Assembly (NCBI GenBank): GCA_959606905.1
Contig: CAUHML010000111.1
Coordinates: 1-10,761 of the forward strand
Source: an uncultured Bacteroides sp.
GTDB taxonomy: Bacteria > Bacteroidota > Bacteroidia > Bacteroidales > Bacteroidaceae
Reading direction: 5' to 3'
DNA length: 10,761 bases
Position numbers and translations under genes: made by a program. Positions 1 through 5,474 of this stretch are shown in pieces. The notes under the pieces were generated by a model. That model saw only the letters and a program-made list of their open reading frames with translations, was not told where the DNA came from and made no database searches. Each line of letters opens with the position of its first letter. Within the stretch, counting starts at the first letter, position 1.

Positions 1-160
1 ATTTCTTCCAATACTTTCCCGGCTGTTGTTTCTTCGTGTGGATAACGATTCTTTCAGAGGTCAATTCACCCGTCAGTGTTTCCCCGTTGGGTGCTATGTC
101 TATTCCGAAAGCCTTGCAGTCCCGGTAGAGAATGTTTCCTATGTCGGTAGTTACTATCAT
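1..160 (-). CDS. Probable tail-completion/neck protein, N-terminal part
   Basis: This gene starts at the ATG at 160-158 and runs off the left edge after about 53 codons. It begins MIVTTDIGNILYRDCKAFGI and continues through a stretch rich in K and Q ending GKYWKK. The ATG shares an ATGA overlap with the stop of the DUF7352-like gene, the usual spacing in this operon and a sign of translational coupling. I recognise no catalytic motif. Its place, right after a gp10-like gene at the end of the neck cluster, is where tailed phages usually keep a tail-terminator or tail-completion protein (DUF3168/gpU-like), so that role is inferred from order, not from sequence. The missing C-terminal part prevents a firm family call. 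Confidence 0.6.
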   Translation of the reverse strand, partial: MIVTTDIGNILYRDCKAFGIDIAPNGETLTGELTSERIVIHTKKQQPGKYWKK

Positions 161-453
161 ACTATCAAATATTGGACGTTTTCGTCATATTCGAGAAATA
201 CGTGACAAACCAAATCTCCAAGTTGAACCGTTCCGGCAAATCTTTTTCCAGCCAAATCTGCATCTGATACGTGTTGCCCCGTTCCGTACATATAAATATT
301 CACAAAGCACAATTCTTTCTGATATTCATCTACAATAGCCCACAAGCAAACAGTATCTCGTTGTACTTGAACAGACAATATCTTCGACCCGATAGGTAGA
401 CATAGTTTTGAATGGTCTGCAACAATCAATTCATACTTGAATATTCTTTTCAT
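157..453 (-). CDS. DUF7352-like phage protein of unknown function
   Basis: A 98-residue protein starting MKRIFKYELIVADHSK. It is predicted to be rich in beta strands, with the pattern LPIGSKILSVQVQRDTVCLW (about residues 18-37), a YGTGQHV turn in the middle and a final LGDLVCHVFLEY segment. From memory this pattern (FKYEL, LP-G-I-VQVQ-CLWA, YGTG, G-LV-HVFE) matches DUF7352, a small family frequent in phage and prophage genomes with no known function; I could not search to confirm. There is no signal peptide, membrane segment or active-site motif. It overlaps both neighbours by ATGA and sits between the gp10-like gene and the tail-completion-like gene, so it is co-expressed with the neck proteins. 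It may be a minor structural protein or a passenger. Confidence 0.75.
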   Translation of the reverse strand: MKRIFKYELIVADHSKLCLPIGSKILSVQVQRDTVCLWAIVDEYQKELCFVNIYMYGTGQHVSDADLAGKRFAGTVQLGDLVCHVFLEYDENVQYLIV

Positions 454-749
454 TTTTCAAATTCTTCTTTTAATCGTTTCTCCGCATGAAGAGCGGCACC
501 ACTTAAAACATCATACCCTTTAGATTCTACGAATGATGCGTATTCCGCTTCGTTTTTCAGTGTCAAACCGTCTTTATCGACATCGTAATCATTGGACGTT
601 CTCAAAGTGAGTGTGTGGTCTTGATAATCGCCATGTTCCTCCGCGTACTTCACGGCTTCATCGCCTACATCAATCATCTTCTTTTCGACCTCCCATTCTC
701 CTTCATCGAAAAAGGAGTCGACATCTGAAAAATCGAAATCTACATCCAT
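450..749 (-). CDS. HK97 gp10-like neck/tail-completion protein
   Basis: A 99-residue acidic protein. Residues 1-25 are very rich in D and E (MDVDFDFSDVDSFFDEGEWE). The middle reads HGDYQDHTLTLRTSN, and the C-terminal half carries LTLKNEAEYASFVESKGYDV followed by a helix ALHAEKRLKEEFEK. The order 'HT-NLR-S, AxYAxxVE, GYDVLSGAA, amphipathic end helix' is what I know from HK97 gp10-family proteins, which help complete the head-tail joint. At 99 residues it is shorter than many family members (about 110-150). Its ATG lies within the last codons of the upstream gene (10-base overlap), and its own stop overlaps the next ATG. The family call is fairly secure; the exact place in the neck is inferred. 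Confidence 0.75.
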   Translation of the reverse strand: MDVDFDFSDVDSFFDEGEWEVEKKMIDVGDEAVKYAEEHGDYQDHTLTLRTSNDYDVDKDGLTLKNEAEYASFVESKGYDVLSGAALHAEKRLKEEFEK

Positions 750-1063
750 AATTCCGAGTAGTTAAAGTAGTTTGTACTCTTCACTGTATAAACCTCGCCT
801 TGACCTCTTACGTCATCACCATCCATGCAACGGACTTCATCGCCTGCCTTGACAGTGATTCTCTTCTCGCACACCACATGGAAATTCGGACGATATACCT
901 CGCCATTGGTTGATTTAAACTCTTTGGTAGTGTTATCGTCGCAGCGACACTTACATACCTCCTGCCAGTATTCACCACCTGTTCCGGGAATCGGACGCCC
1001 AAACTCATCCTTATCCAGCGGTGTAATCACCTTTACTTGCAATATGTGTGGAGCGAATATCAT
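740..1063 (-). CDS. Probable head-closure (stopper) protein
   Basis: A 107-residue protein that looks like a small beta barrel: MIFAPHILQVKVITPL, then GRPIPGTGGEYWQEVCKCRC, an NGEVYRPNFHVVCEKRITVK strand pair, and AGDEVRCMDGDDVRGQGEVY. 'D-GRP-pGTgGeYW' followed by 'G-EVY-PnFHVVC' and 'I-aGDEVRc' is the arrangement I associate with small head-closure proteins (SPP1 gp16 / lambda gpFII class) of Bacteroides prophages. Such proteins sit below the portal connector and stop DNA leaking before the tail joins. It follows the connector gene with an ATGA overlap and precedes the gp10-like gene, the expected order. It ends in TAG. The role is inferred from fold impression and synteny. Confidence 0.65.
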   Translation of the reverse strand: MIFAPHILQVKVITPLDKDEFGRPIPGTGGEYWQEVCKCRCDDNTTKEFKSTNGEVYRPNFHVVCEKRITVKAGDEVRCMDGDDVRGQGEVYTVKSTNYFNYSELWM

Positions 1064-1374
1064 AAAAAAGTCACTTTAGGTTTGTTACTTAATTCGTTTT
1101 TCAATCCGTACATCTTGCAGAGAAAAGAGTAATACTGCTTTATCCCTTCAAGATTCCAAGACATAGAGAAACCGCTTTCACTGATTGAAGTGGCACGAAG
1201 CAATAGAGAGGGGATGAACTTCGCAATTGCCACCGACACAAGACCGTAGCAATCCTCGTTCATCTCATCCTCTCCGCTTATCTTCGAGTTCAGACACATA
1301 TCCAAAAGGTCAGCTTCCGACAATTGAATGCCGAAGGTCTGGAACTTCTGTTGTATGTAGCCGTTTACCGTCAT
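1060..1374 (-). CDS. Head-tail connector protein, gp6/DUF6706-like
   Basis: A protein of about 104 residues, mostly helical: TVNGYIQQKFQTFGIQLSEA, LLDMCLNSKIS, a conserved-looking NEDCYGLVSVAIAKFIPSLL helix, then SISESGFSMSWNLEGIKQYY. From memory it fits the DUF6706/gp6-like connector group, which forms the ring bound directly under the portal. I place the start at the ATG at 1374-1372, which shares its A with the upstream TGA stop; a GTG three bases earlier (1377) is also possible and would add one Met. It directly follows the small gene after the capsid gene, the standard site for this connector. No unusual features were seen. Confidence 0.72.
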   Translation of the reverse strand: MTVNGYIQQKFQTFGIQLSEADLLDMCLNSKISGEDEMNEDCYGLVSVAIAKFIPSLLLRATSISESGFSMSWNLEGIKQYYSFLCKMYGLKNELSNKPKVTFL

Positions 1375-1697
1375 CACTCGATACCTAATGCTTCTTTCAA
1401 AGCGGAAGTCTTTTCTTCGTCCAGTTCTCCTGCTTTAGAAAGAAGTGTTCCCTCTCTCATATTTGCAGTTACAGAGACACCGATAGACTCCAATGCTTCT
1501 ACAACGTCTTTCTTTTCAAACTCCTGTTCGAAGAGAAAAATCCCCTTAGAGGCTTTCTTCTCTTCAATAACTTCGGCAAGTTTGCGTTCCGAAAGGTCTT
1601 TCACGCGGGTTTCGTCTTCAAAATCGAGGATTGTACCCGGATTGTACACTTCGCCAGTAAACTTGTCGCGGAAAATATCAATCACTTTAATCTTCAT
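1374..1697 (-). CDS. Small capsid-adjacent protein (gpFI-like position)
   Basis: A 107-residue acidic protein. Residues 1-30 form a short strand-rich unit, MKIKVIDIFRDKFTGEVYNP then GTILDFED. A helical linker rich in K and E follows (VKDLSERKLAEVIEEKK), and the last third, DVVEALESIGVSVTANMREG onward with KTSALKEALGIE, resembles a small SAP/HeH-type helical module. Many phages have a protein like this between major capsid and connector (lambda gpFI position), sometimes helping packaging or head assembly. Its start is well supported: a strong Shine-Dalgarno AGGAGGA lies a few bases upstream and overlaps the capsid stop codon. The function is inferred only from position. Confidence 0.65.
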   Translation of the reverse strand: MKIKVIDIFRDKFTGEVYNPGTILDFEDETRVKDLSERKLAEVIEEKKASKGIFLFEQEFEKKDVVEALESIGVSVTANMREGTLLSKAGELDEEKTSALKEALGIE

Positions 1698-1701
1698 AAA
1701 A

Positions 1702-1708
1702 TCCTCCT
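1702..1708 (-). promoter_or_regulatory. Strong Shine-Dalgarno before the 107-residue post-capsid gene
   Basis: On the minus strand AGGAGGA lies four bases before the ATG at 1697 and touches the capsid stop TAA (1710-1708). Near-perfect Shine-Dalgarno sequences are uncommon in Bacteroidetes, so this one fixes the start codon of the downstream gene and suggests strong reinitiation after capsid translation. Confidence 0.6.
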
Positions 1709-2799
1709 TATCCCTCCGGGACAGCGTTCATGGTTGATAAATCGAAATTCACAATCTTGTTCGGAGCGGTAAACTCAGGAATCCATTCAGCGGTGTATTC
1801 CATGTATCTACCTTCTTCGTCACGATAGTTACATACAGACATCTGGCCTTCAGAAGTATTGTAAGAACGTCCCGGAACGGGATCAGTCATTACATACGGC
1901 TTATGGTGGCGCATCTTCATCACCTTATCGGTACGCAACAGAGTGATACGGTCATCTGGATAAATCTGTACGTTCTCGCCTGCCTGATTTTCTACATAAT
2001 CTTCCTTGATTTCAATTGCCGGAAGACCGATACCTGTAAATACGCTGGATGCCATTTGGTCTGTAACCAATCCGGCATTAACCATAAACTCACGCTCACC
2101 AAGAATCATCTTGAACTTATCCCCGAACTCGGAAGCACCTACAATGTTCTTCATAAACGTACCACGAGACATAATCATCTTGGAGAACACACCGTATTTG
2201 GCTTTCAATTTCTGAATCTCCTGCTGCAAGTAAGAGATAAATACATTCTTTGCTGAAGCATCAGGAGTAAGGAAGTGGAACGGTAACTCGATGTCCAACA
2301 ATTCGATGTTTTCCTTATTATCGGCCAAATGAACCTGCGCCTTACCAGTCATCAACAATTCGGGAACGATAATATCCATACGCTTGTGCGGAGCAAGCAG
2401 GATTTGGCGGTAATCATCAACGATAAAATCAATGATTTCTTGCAAGATTGTACGCTGGTCGGCAGTATTGGCGGCATTGAACTTGTCGATGATGTCTTGC
2501 AATTGTGACAGACGTTCAATATCCATCTGATAACGGTCGCCCAAATAGGCGATTTCAGTATAACCGCTTCCGAGTGAGCGTCTTTCACGAATGGGCTTCT
2601 GGTCATTCTTGCCAAGAATGGAACCAGCAACAACGCCTGTAACTGTTCCCAAATAAGTTTTGAAAACACGCTGCTTGGTTTCCAAGAAATCACCGTATTG
2701 CTTCCAATAGATTGTATCCAATCTCAATTGGAGAACACGGTCAATAATCGCTTGGACGATATTAGGGTCTGTGAATAAAGTCTGTATAGTCAAATTCAT
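1708..2799 (-). CDS. Major capsid protein
   Basis: A 363-residue protein, the right length for an HK97-fold major capsid protein without a long N-terminal scaffold. Residues 1-50 (MNLTIQTLFTDPNIVQAIID) look like an N-arm. Residues 65-95 contain ERRSLGSGYTEIAYLGDRYQ, an E-loop-like stretch that reports loading onto neighbours; a long helix (about 100-135) follows. The central part has LLAPHKRMDIIVPELLMTGK and strands 'AQVHLADNKENIELLDIELP', and the C-terminal part ends with a conserved-looking EFTAPNKIVNFDLSTM. It is placed directly after a scaffold-like and a decoration-like gene and before the connectors, which fixes the role. I believe it belongs to the lambda gpE-like capsid group common in Bacteroides prophages, but the subfamily is from memory. 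No cleavage site or fused protease was seen. Confidence 0.82.
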   Translation of the reverse strand: MNLTIQTLFTDPNIVQAIIDRVLQLRLDTIYWKQYGDFLETKQRVFKTYLGTVTGVVAGSILGKNDQKPIRERRSLGSGYTEIAYLGDRYQMDIERLSQLQDIIDKFNAANTADQRTILQEIIDFIVDDYRQILLAPHKRMDIIVPELLMTGKAQVHLADNKENIELLDIELPFHFLTPDASAKNVFISYLQQEIQKLKAKYGVFSKMIMSRGTFMKNIVGASEFGDKFKMILGEREFMVNAGLVTDQMASSVFTGIGLPAIEIKEDYVENQAGENVQIYPDDRITLLRTDKVMKMRHHKPYVMTDPVPGRSYNTSEGQMSVCNYRDEEGRYMEYTAEWIPEFTAPNKIVNFDLSTMNAVPEG

Positions 2800-2817
2800 A
2801 ACTCTACTTTTTTATTA

Positions 2818-3417
2818 TTAATACTCAAACTGAAAACGGGAAGTCAATCCGACCTTATCCAGTTCATGAACAGGAAGAATCAGCTTATTTTCCTTTACCT
2901 CATAAGCCTGCATCAGGAGAGTACAGAGAACAGCTCCGTCACTTTCAACTTTCTTCGCATCGTAAAGAACGAAGTTAGCAGTGTTCTTCTTCACTGTACC
3001 ACCCACTGCGGTAGCCTCAAAAAGAACCGCATCCTTAGCGATATTTTCTCCGAAAGCCGCTTTGATGGTTAATACATCGTAGGCTTTATTGGACTTGTCA
3101 ATAGATGCTACTTCCGCACCTTTCTTTCCGCTTCCGATAAACATGCCCACATAAGCCAGAGAATCCTTTGCTATCTTGATAGACAAAGCGGTTTCTCCGG
3201 TGGCGTATGCTTCAATAACTCTCACATTACGGACGGGAACGAGTGTCCGTTTCTTCAAGTCCGCTTGTACCGGGGTGAATACAGGAAGAGTAGAACCTAC
3301 TACGAGGTTGGTAATATCCAACTTCCAAGGACCGCTCTTTCTGACACCTGTTTCAACACGGTAAAACTCTTCCGGCTTGTATTCCGGGGTTAAGTTATAC
3401 TTAGTACCTGCTGCCAT
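2818..3417 (-). CDS. Probable head decoration / head fibre protein
   Basis: A 199-residue protein starting MAAGTKYNLTPEYKPEEFYR. It is mostly beta: VGSTLPVFTPVQADLKKRTL, then VRVIEAYATGETALSIKIAK, a GMFIGSGKKGAEVASIDKSN segment, and a C-terminal part ending VHELDKVGLTSRFQFEY. There is no signal peptide, coiled coil or membrane segment. Short beta-rich proteins just before the major capsid gene are typically capsid decoration proteins (lambda gpD-like) or, in Bacteroides prophage annotations, 'head fibre protein'. I recall that label for similar proteins but cannot verify it. It starts five bases after the scaffold stop and ends 18 bases before the capsid ATG, so the three genes form one unit. 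Confidence 0.7.
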   Translation of the reverse strand: MAAGTKYNLTPEYKPEEFYRVETGVRKSGPWKLDITNLVVGSTLPVFTPVQADLKKRTLVPVRNVRVIEAYATGETALSIKIAKDSLAYVGMFIGSGKKGAEVASIDKSNKAYDVLTIKAAFGENIAKDAVLFEATAVGGTVKKNTANFVLYDAKKVESDGAVLCTLLMQAYEVKENKLILPVHELDKVGLTSRFQFEY

Positions 3418-3422
3418 AAATT

Positions 3423-4064
3423 TTACTTTTTAGATTCAACAATTTCTTTTGTTCCTTCCGAAATCATACCTGCGATAGATTCGTTTTCTTTCTCAATCTT
3501 CGTTTCTGCTGATTCGGGAGGGGTTACGCCTTTGAAGCCGTCATTTGCGAACTCCTGTTTCAAGTCCTTGAAATAAACATCCAAGTCCTCATCGTCCTTG
3601 ATGGCACACCTCTTGGCGTAGTTTTCGGGAATACCATACTCCTTTGCCTTTGCCATAATCTGCTCCTGTCGAGTAGCCTGTAATTTTTCTTGCTTTAAAG
3701 CGGAAAGTTCAGTCGAAAGATTCTTATTTGAATCAATCAAAGCTTGTGCCCATGCAGGTACATCATCTTTCTTGTCTTCTGGCTTCGGATTTGGGTTAGG
3801 ATTGGGATTCTCGATTGGCTTACCGTCTTTAAGGTTATGCTTCTTCTCGTAGTTCTGAACAGAAGTACGGGTAGCATCCCCTGCACGAAAATCACCATAA
3901 GAATTTAACACGTCCGAAAAGCTAATACCCTCAACAATAGAGTTTACCTTTGTCTCGTCCATTACACCCTCTGCCTTTTTAGTGGCAATTCGGGTGAGAA
4001 TAGCAGCATCCACCCCAGTAAACTTGGTTTGGAGGCCCGCTAAGATTTGTTCTAAAATTGTCAT
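3423..4064 (-). CDS. Probable capsid scaffold protein
   Basis: A 213-residue hydrophilic, charged, largely helical protein. Residues 1-80 form an N-terminal helical domain (MTILEQILAGLQTKFTGVDA). Residues 84-97 are a Pro-Asn linker, ENPNPNPNPKPED, like a flexible hinge. Residues 104-142 are a likely coiled coil (WAQALIDSNKNLSTELSALK then QEKLQATRQEQIMAKAKEYG), and the C-terminus is highly charged. This composition and the position before decoration and capsid genes are those of a procapsid scaffold, which shapes the shell and is then lost. A gene-25-like or endonuclease reading is less likely because no catalytic motif is visible. It is the first gene after the palindrome-bearing gap, so any late promoter in that gap would drive it. 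Confidence 0.72.
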   Translation of the reverse strand: MTILEQILAGLQTKFTGVDAAILTRIATKKAEGVMDETKVNSIVEGISFSDVLNSYGDFRAGDATRTSVQNYEKKHNLKDGKPIENPNPNPNPKPEDKKDDVPAWAQALIDSNKNLSTELSALKQEKLQATRQEQIMAKAKEYGIPENYAKRCAIKDDEDLDVYFKDLKQEFANDGFKGVTPPESAETKIEKENESIAGMISEGTKEIVESKK

Positions 4065-4266
4065 ACTGTATGAATTAAAATTTGAGCTTCAATTTGCAGA
4101 AGTAAAAATACCACCAATACAGATGATTAGTAAATATTTAAGCTTCCTATTCACGACAATAGAACCATTGTCGTGAATACGGTATAGAAGTAGGAAGTAA
4201 GTAAGTGGAAGGGAAATAATTAGATGGTGTAGAATTCACCAAGAAGAGATTGTGAAGAAATAGAAT
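4065..4266. other. Gene-free spacer between HigBA cassette and scaffold gene
   Basis: About 200 bases with no convincing reading frame on either strand. It holds the 32-base inverted repeat at 4148-4179 and the short GTAAGTAAGTGG-type repeat near 4196-4207. I see no good Bacteroidetes promoter; the nearest is a weak -7-like TACTTCTG (minus strand, about 4098-4105, one mismatch to TAnnTTTG) without a clear TTTG at the expected distance. Since a terminator lies just upstream, a promoter for the capsid genes, or an antitermination signal, is expected here. Confidence 0.55.
4148..4179. repeat. Perfect 13-bp inverted repeat with 6-base loop
   Basis: TATTCACGACAAT at 4148-4160 is followed by AGAACC and then ATTGTCGTGAATA at 4167-4179, an exact reverse complement. 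An outer pair, CTTCCTA at 4143-4149 and TAGGAAG at 4191-4197, could extend or compete with the hairpin. No T-tract follows on the minus strand, so it is not a simple terminator. A repressor/activator operator or a structured leader in the capsid-operon transcript fits better. Confidence 0.85.
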
Positions 4267-4300
4267 AAAAAAAGCCGTGAACCAATAAAGGAACACGGCT
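4267..4300 (-). terminator. Rho-independent terminator after the HigBA/ORF98 cassette
   Basis: On the minus strand AGCCGTG (4300-4294) pairs with CACGGCT (4279-4273) in a 7-bp GC-rich stem with a loop of 14 bases, followed directly by a run of T (4273-4267). It lies 22 bases past the stop of the 98-residue gene and should end the cassette transcript before the capsid genes. Confidence 0.85.
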
Positions 4301-4321
4301 ACATTTTGAATTTATAAAAAC

Positions 4322-4618
4322 TTATCTTTGAGACATTAGATACAATTCATCATAAATAACTTCCAGTTTTGAAGTATCAATATAAAACTGGGTTGCATTT
4401 TTAGGAAGTCCAAAGCCATCATCATTGCATCCTATAGGATTCCAAATGCAAGAAACACTATCCTCTGAAACTTTCTTTCCGAATTTATTATCTCTAATAA
4501 ATTCCCATATCATCCGACCAAGTCTATCATTCTTTGTTTTAGACATCAACCCATCTGCCCTCTGATTCTTCCTTATATAAAGGATAAAATCATCATTACC
4601 AATCTTTATTTCACTCAT
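4322..4618 (-). CDS. Hypothetical 98-residue protein in the HigBA cassette
   Basis: I do not recognise this protein. It starts MSEIKIGNDDFILYIRKNQR, has a basic helical middle (MSKTKNDRLGRMIWEFIRDN), then SCIWNPIGCNDDGFGLPKN with two cysteines, and ends in a helix, YIDTSKLEVIYDELYLMSQR. It has no signal peptide or membrane segment. The ATG follows higA after 42 bases; a short palindrome ATACTTAGTAT lies in that gap. A strong terminator follows it, so it belongs with higBA as a third cistron rather than with the capsid genes. It could be a further regulator, a host-directed or anti-defence protein, or an unrelated passenger; nothing in the sequence decides this. Confidence 0.6.
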   Translation of the reverse strand: MSEIKIGNDDFILYIRKNQRADGLMSKTKNDRLGRMIWEFIRDNKFGKKVSEDSVSCIWNPIGCNDDGFGLPKNATQFYIDTSKLEVIYDELYLMSQR

Positions 4619-4660
4619 AGTATCAAAATGAAATTTATACTTAGTATTATATTTTTCTGT

Positions 4661-5023
4661 TTAAAATCCAAGCATTGCAGCTGGAGGAATATTCAACACC
4701 CGACAAAGAAGTCTTGCTATCTTCAATGTTGGCTCCGAACGTCCAGAAAGATAGTCATTAACACGTGAAGGGCTTATTCCGATCTCACCGGCAAGTTGTT
4801 TCTGCGTCATCCCCTTTTCCTCAAGAGATAATTCTATTAATTTCGCAACGGTCGGCTTTTCTATCGGATAATGCTCCTTCTCGTAAGCAATCACTATATC
4901 GGACATAACAGTGAGCTCCACTGCATTCTTATCGTTTGCAGGGGTGTTGTCATCAACCAATGGCAAAAGTTCCTCTATTCTCGCCAGTGCAAATTCATAT
5001 TGTTCTTTCGTTACTTTATTCAT
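4661..5023 (-). CDS. higA: HigA-family antitoxin / repressor
   Basis: A 120-residue protein. Residues 1-55 are an N-terminal helical part (EQYEFALARIEELLPLVDD, SDIVIAYEKEHYPIEKP), and residues 60-112 are a Cro/C1-type HTH: GMTQKQLAGEIGIS then PSRVNDYLSGRSEPTLKIAR. This two-part build matches the antitoxin of E. coli HigBA (YgjM, about 138 residues), where the N-terminal part contacts the toxin and the HTH binds the operon's own promoter. It starts ten bases after the higB stop, toxin first and antitoxin second, the usual higBA order. It neutralises HigB and probably represses the promoter at about 5351-5381. No residue is obviously missing, so the antitoxin should work. Confidence 0.88.
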   Translation of the reverse strand: MNKVTKEQYEFALARIEELLPLVDDNTPANDKNAVELTVMSDIVIAYEKEHYPIEKPTVAKLIELSLEEKGMTQKQLAGEIGISPSRVNDYLSGRSEPTLKIARLLCRVLNIPPAAMLGF

Positions 5024-5033
5024 ATCCTATATC

Positions 5034-5333
5034 TTAAATGGTTGAACAATCTATTTTATCATAATCTTTATGAGTACCAACCCAGCGAATGAAGACGTAC
5101 CCAATTGTAAACTTAACAACGACAACCAACCGATAGTTGTTGCCTCTGATATTGAAAACGTAGTGTTGGTTGCCTACATAGTCAGCAGAAAGAAAATCAA
5201 CCTTTATATCAGACAAATTTTTCCATTCGGCTTTTTCTGTTATATCATACCAACGCTCTAAGGCTATGCGTGAATCTTCATAACCTTTGGTTTCATAGAA
5301 ATCTTTCAGCTTTTTATGTGATACTATTCTCAT
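5034..5333 (-). CDS. higB: HigB-family toxin (ribosome-dependent mRNA interferase)
   Basis: A 99-residue basic protein with the hallmarks of the HigB_toxin family (E. coli YgjN type, about 104 residues): N-terminal MRIVSHKKLKDFYE, the W at 29 in ALERWYDITEKAEWKNL, then DFLSADYVGNQHYVFNIRGN, YRLVVVVKF and finally VFIRWVGTHKDYDKI. In this RelE-fold family the toxin cleaves mRNA on the ribosome until the antitoxin binds it. The characteristic R68, R83 and H88-region residues are present, so it looks intact. It is the first gene of its own transcript, behind a Bacteroidetes-type promoter and a terminator that isolates it from the portal gene. A stabilisation or phage-exclusion role is inferred. 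Confidence 0.88.
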   Translation of the reverse strand: MRIVSHKKLKDFYETKGYEDSRIALERWYDITEKAEWKNLSDIKVDFLSADYVGNQHYVFNIRGNNYRLVVVVKFTIGYVFIRWVGTHKDYDKIDCSTI

Positions 5334-5350
5334 ACGTTGTTCATTTGATA

Positions 5351-5381
5351 CAAAAGTACTAAATAATTTTGAATTATAAAA
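5351..5381 (-). promoter_or_regulatory. Bacteroidetes-type promoter of the higBA cassette
   Basis: On the minus strand TACTTTTG (5358-5351) is an exact match to the -7 consensus TAnnTTTG. Nineteen bases upstream lies GTTTT (TTTT at 5381-5378), close to the -33 TTTG. The -7 box ends 17 bases before the higB ATG, giving a very short leader. Short palindromes (AGTACT at 5355-5360, CTATTATAG at 5382-5390) overlap it and could be HigA operators. The surrounding 80 bases are strongly AT-rich. Confidence 0.65.
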
Positions 5382-5424
5382 CTATTATAGCATAAATATT
5401 TTATAATATCGAATTATGCACAAT

Positions 5425-5451
5425 AAAAAAGCGGGACTGAAAAGCTCCGCT
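5425..5451 (-). terminator. Rho-independent terminator after the portal gene
   Basis: On the minus strand AGCGG (5451-5447) pairs with CCGCT (5434-5430), with two further pairs beyond one mismatch, a TTTTCA loop, and then a run of six T. It starts 23 bases past the portal stop. It would end or weaken the packaging-gene transcript before higB. Confidence 0.78.
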
Positions 5452-5474
5452 ATCTATTCACAATTAACCAAAAG

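Noticed and set aside
171..600. Identical 10-mer ATTGGACGTT at 171-180 and 591-600
   Set aside because: Both copies are inside coding sequence in unrelated contexts; a single shared 10-mer in 10 kb can be chance.
1324..1737. 137-codon plus-strand frame rich in Ser across the post-capsid genes
   Set aside because: The Ser-rich, low-complexity translation is the mirror of E- and K-rich coding on the minus strand; no independent support.
2352..2693. 113-codon minus-strand frame inside the capsid gene
   Set aside because: Out-of-frame shadow of the capsid protein, with no motif or ribosome site.
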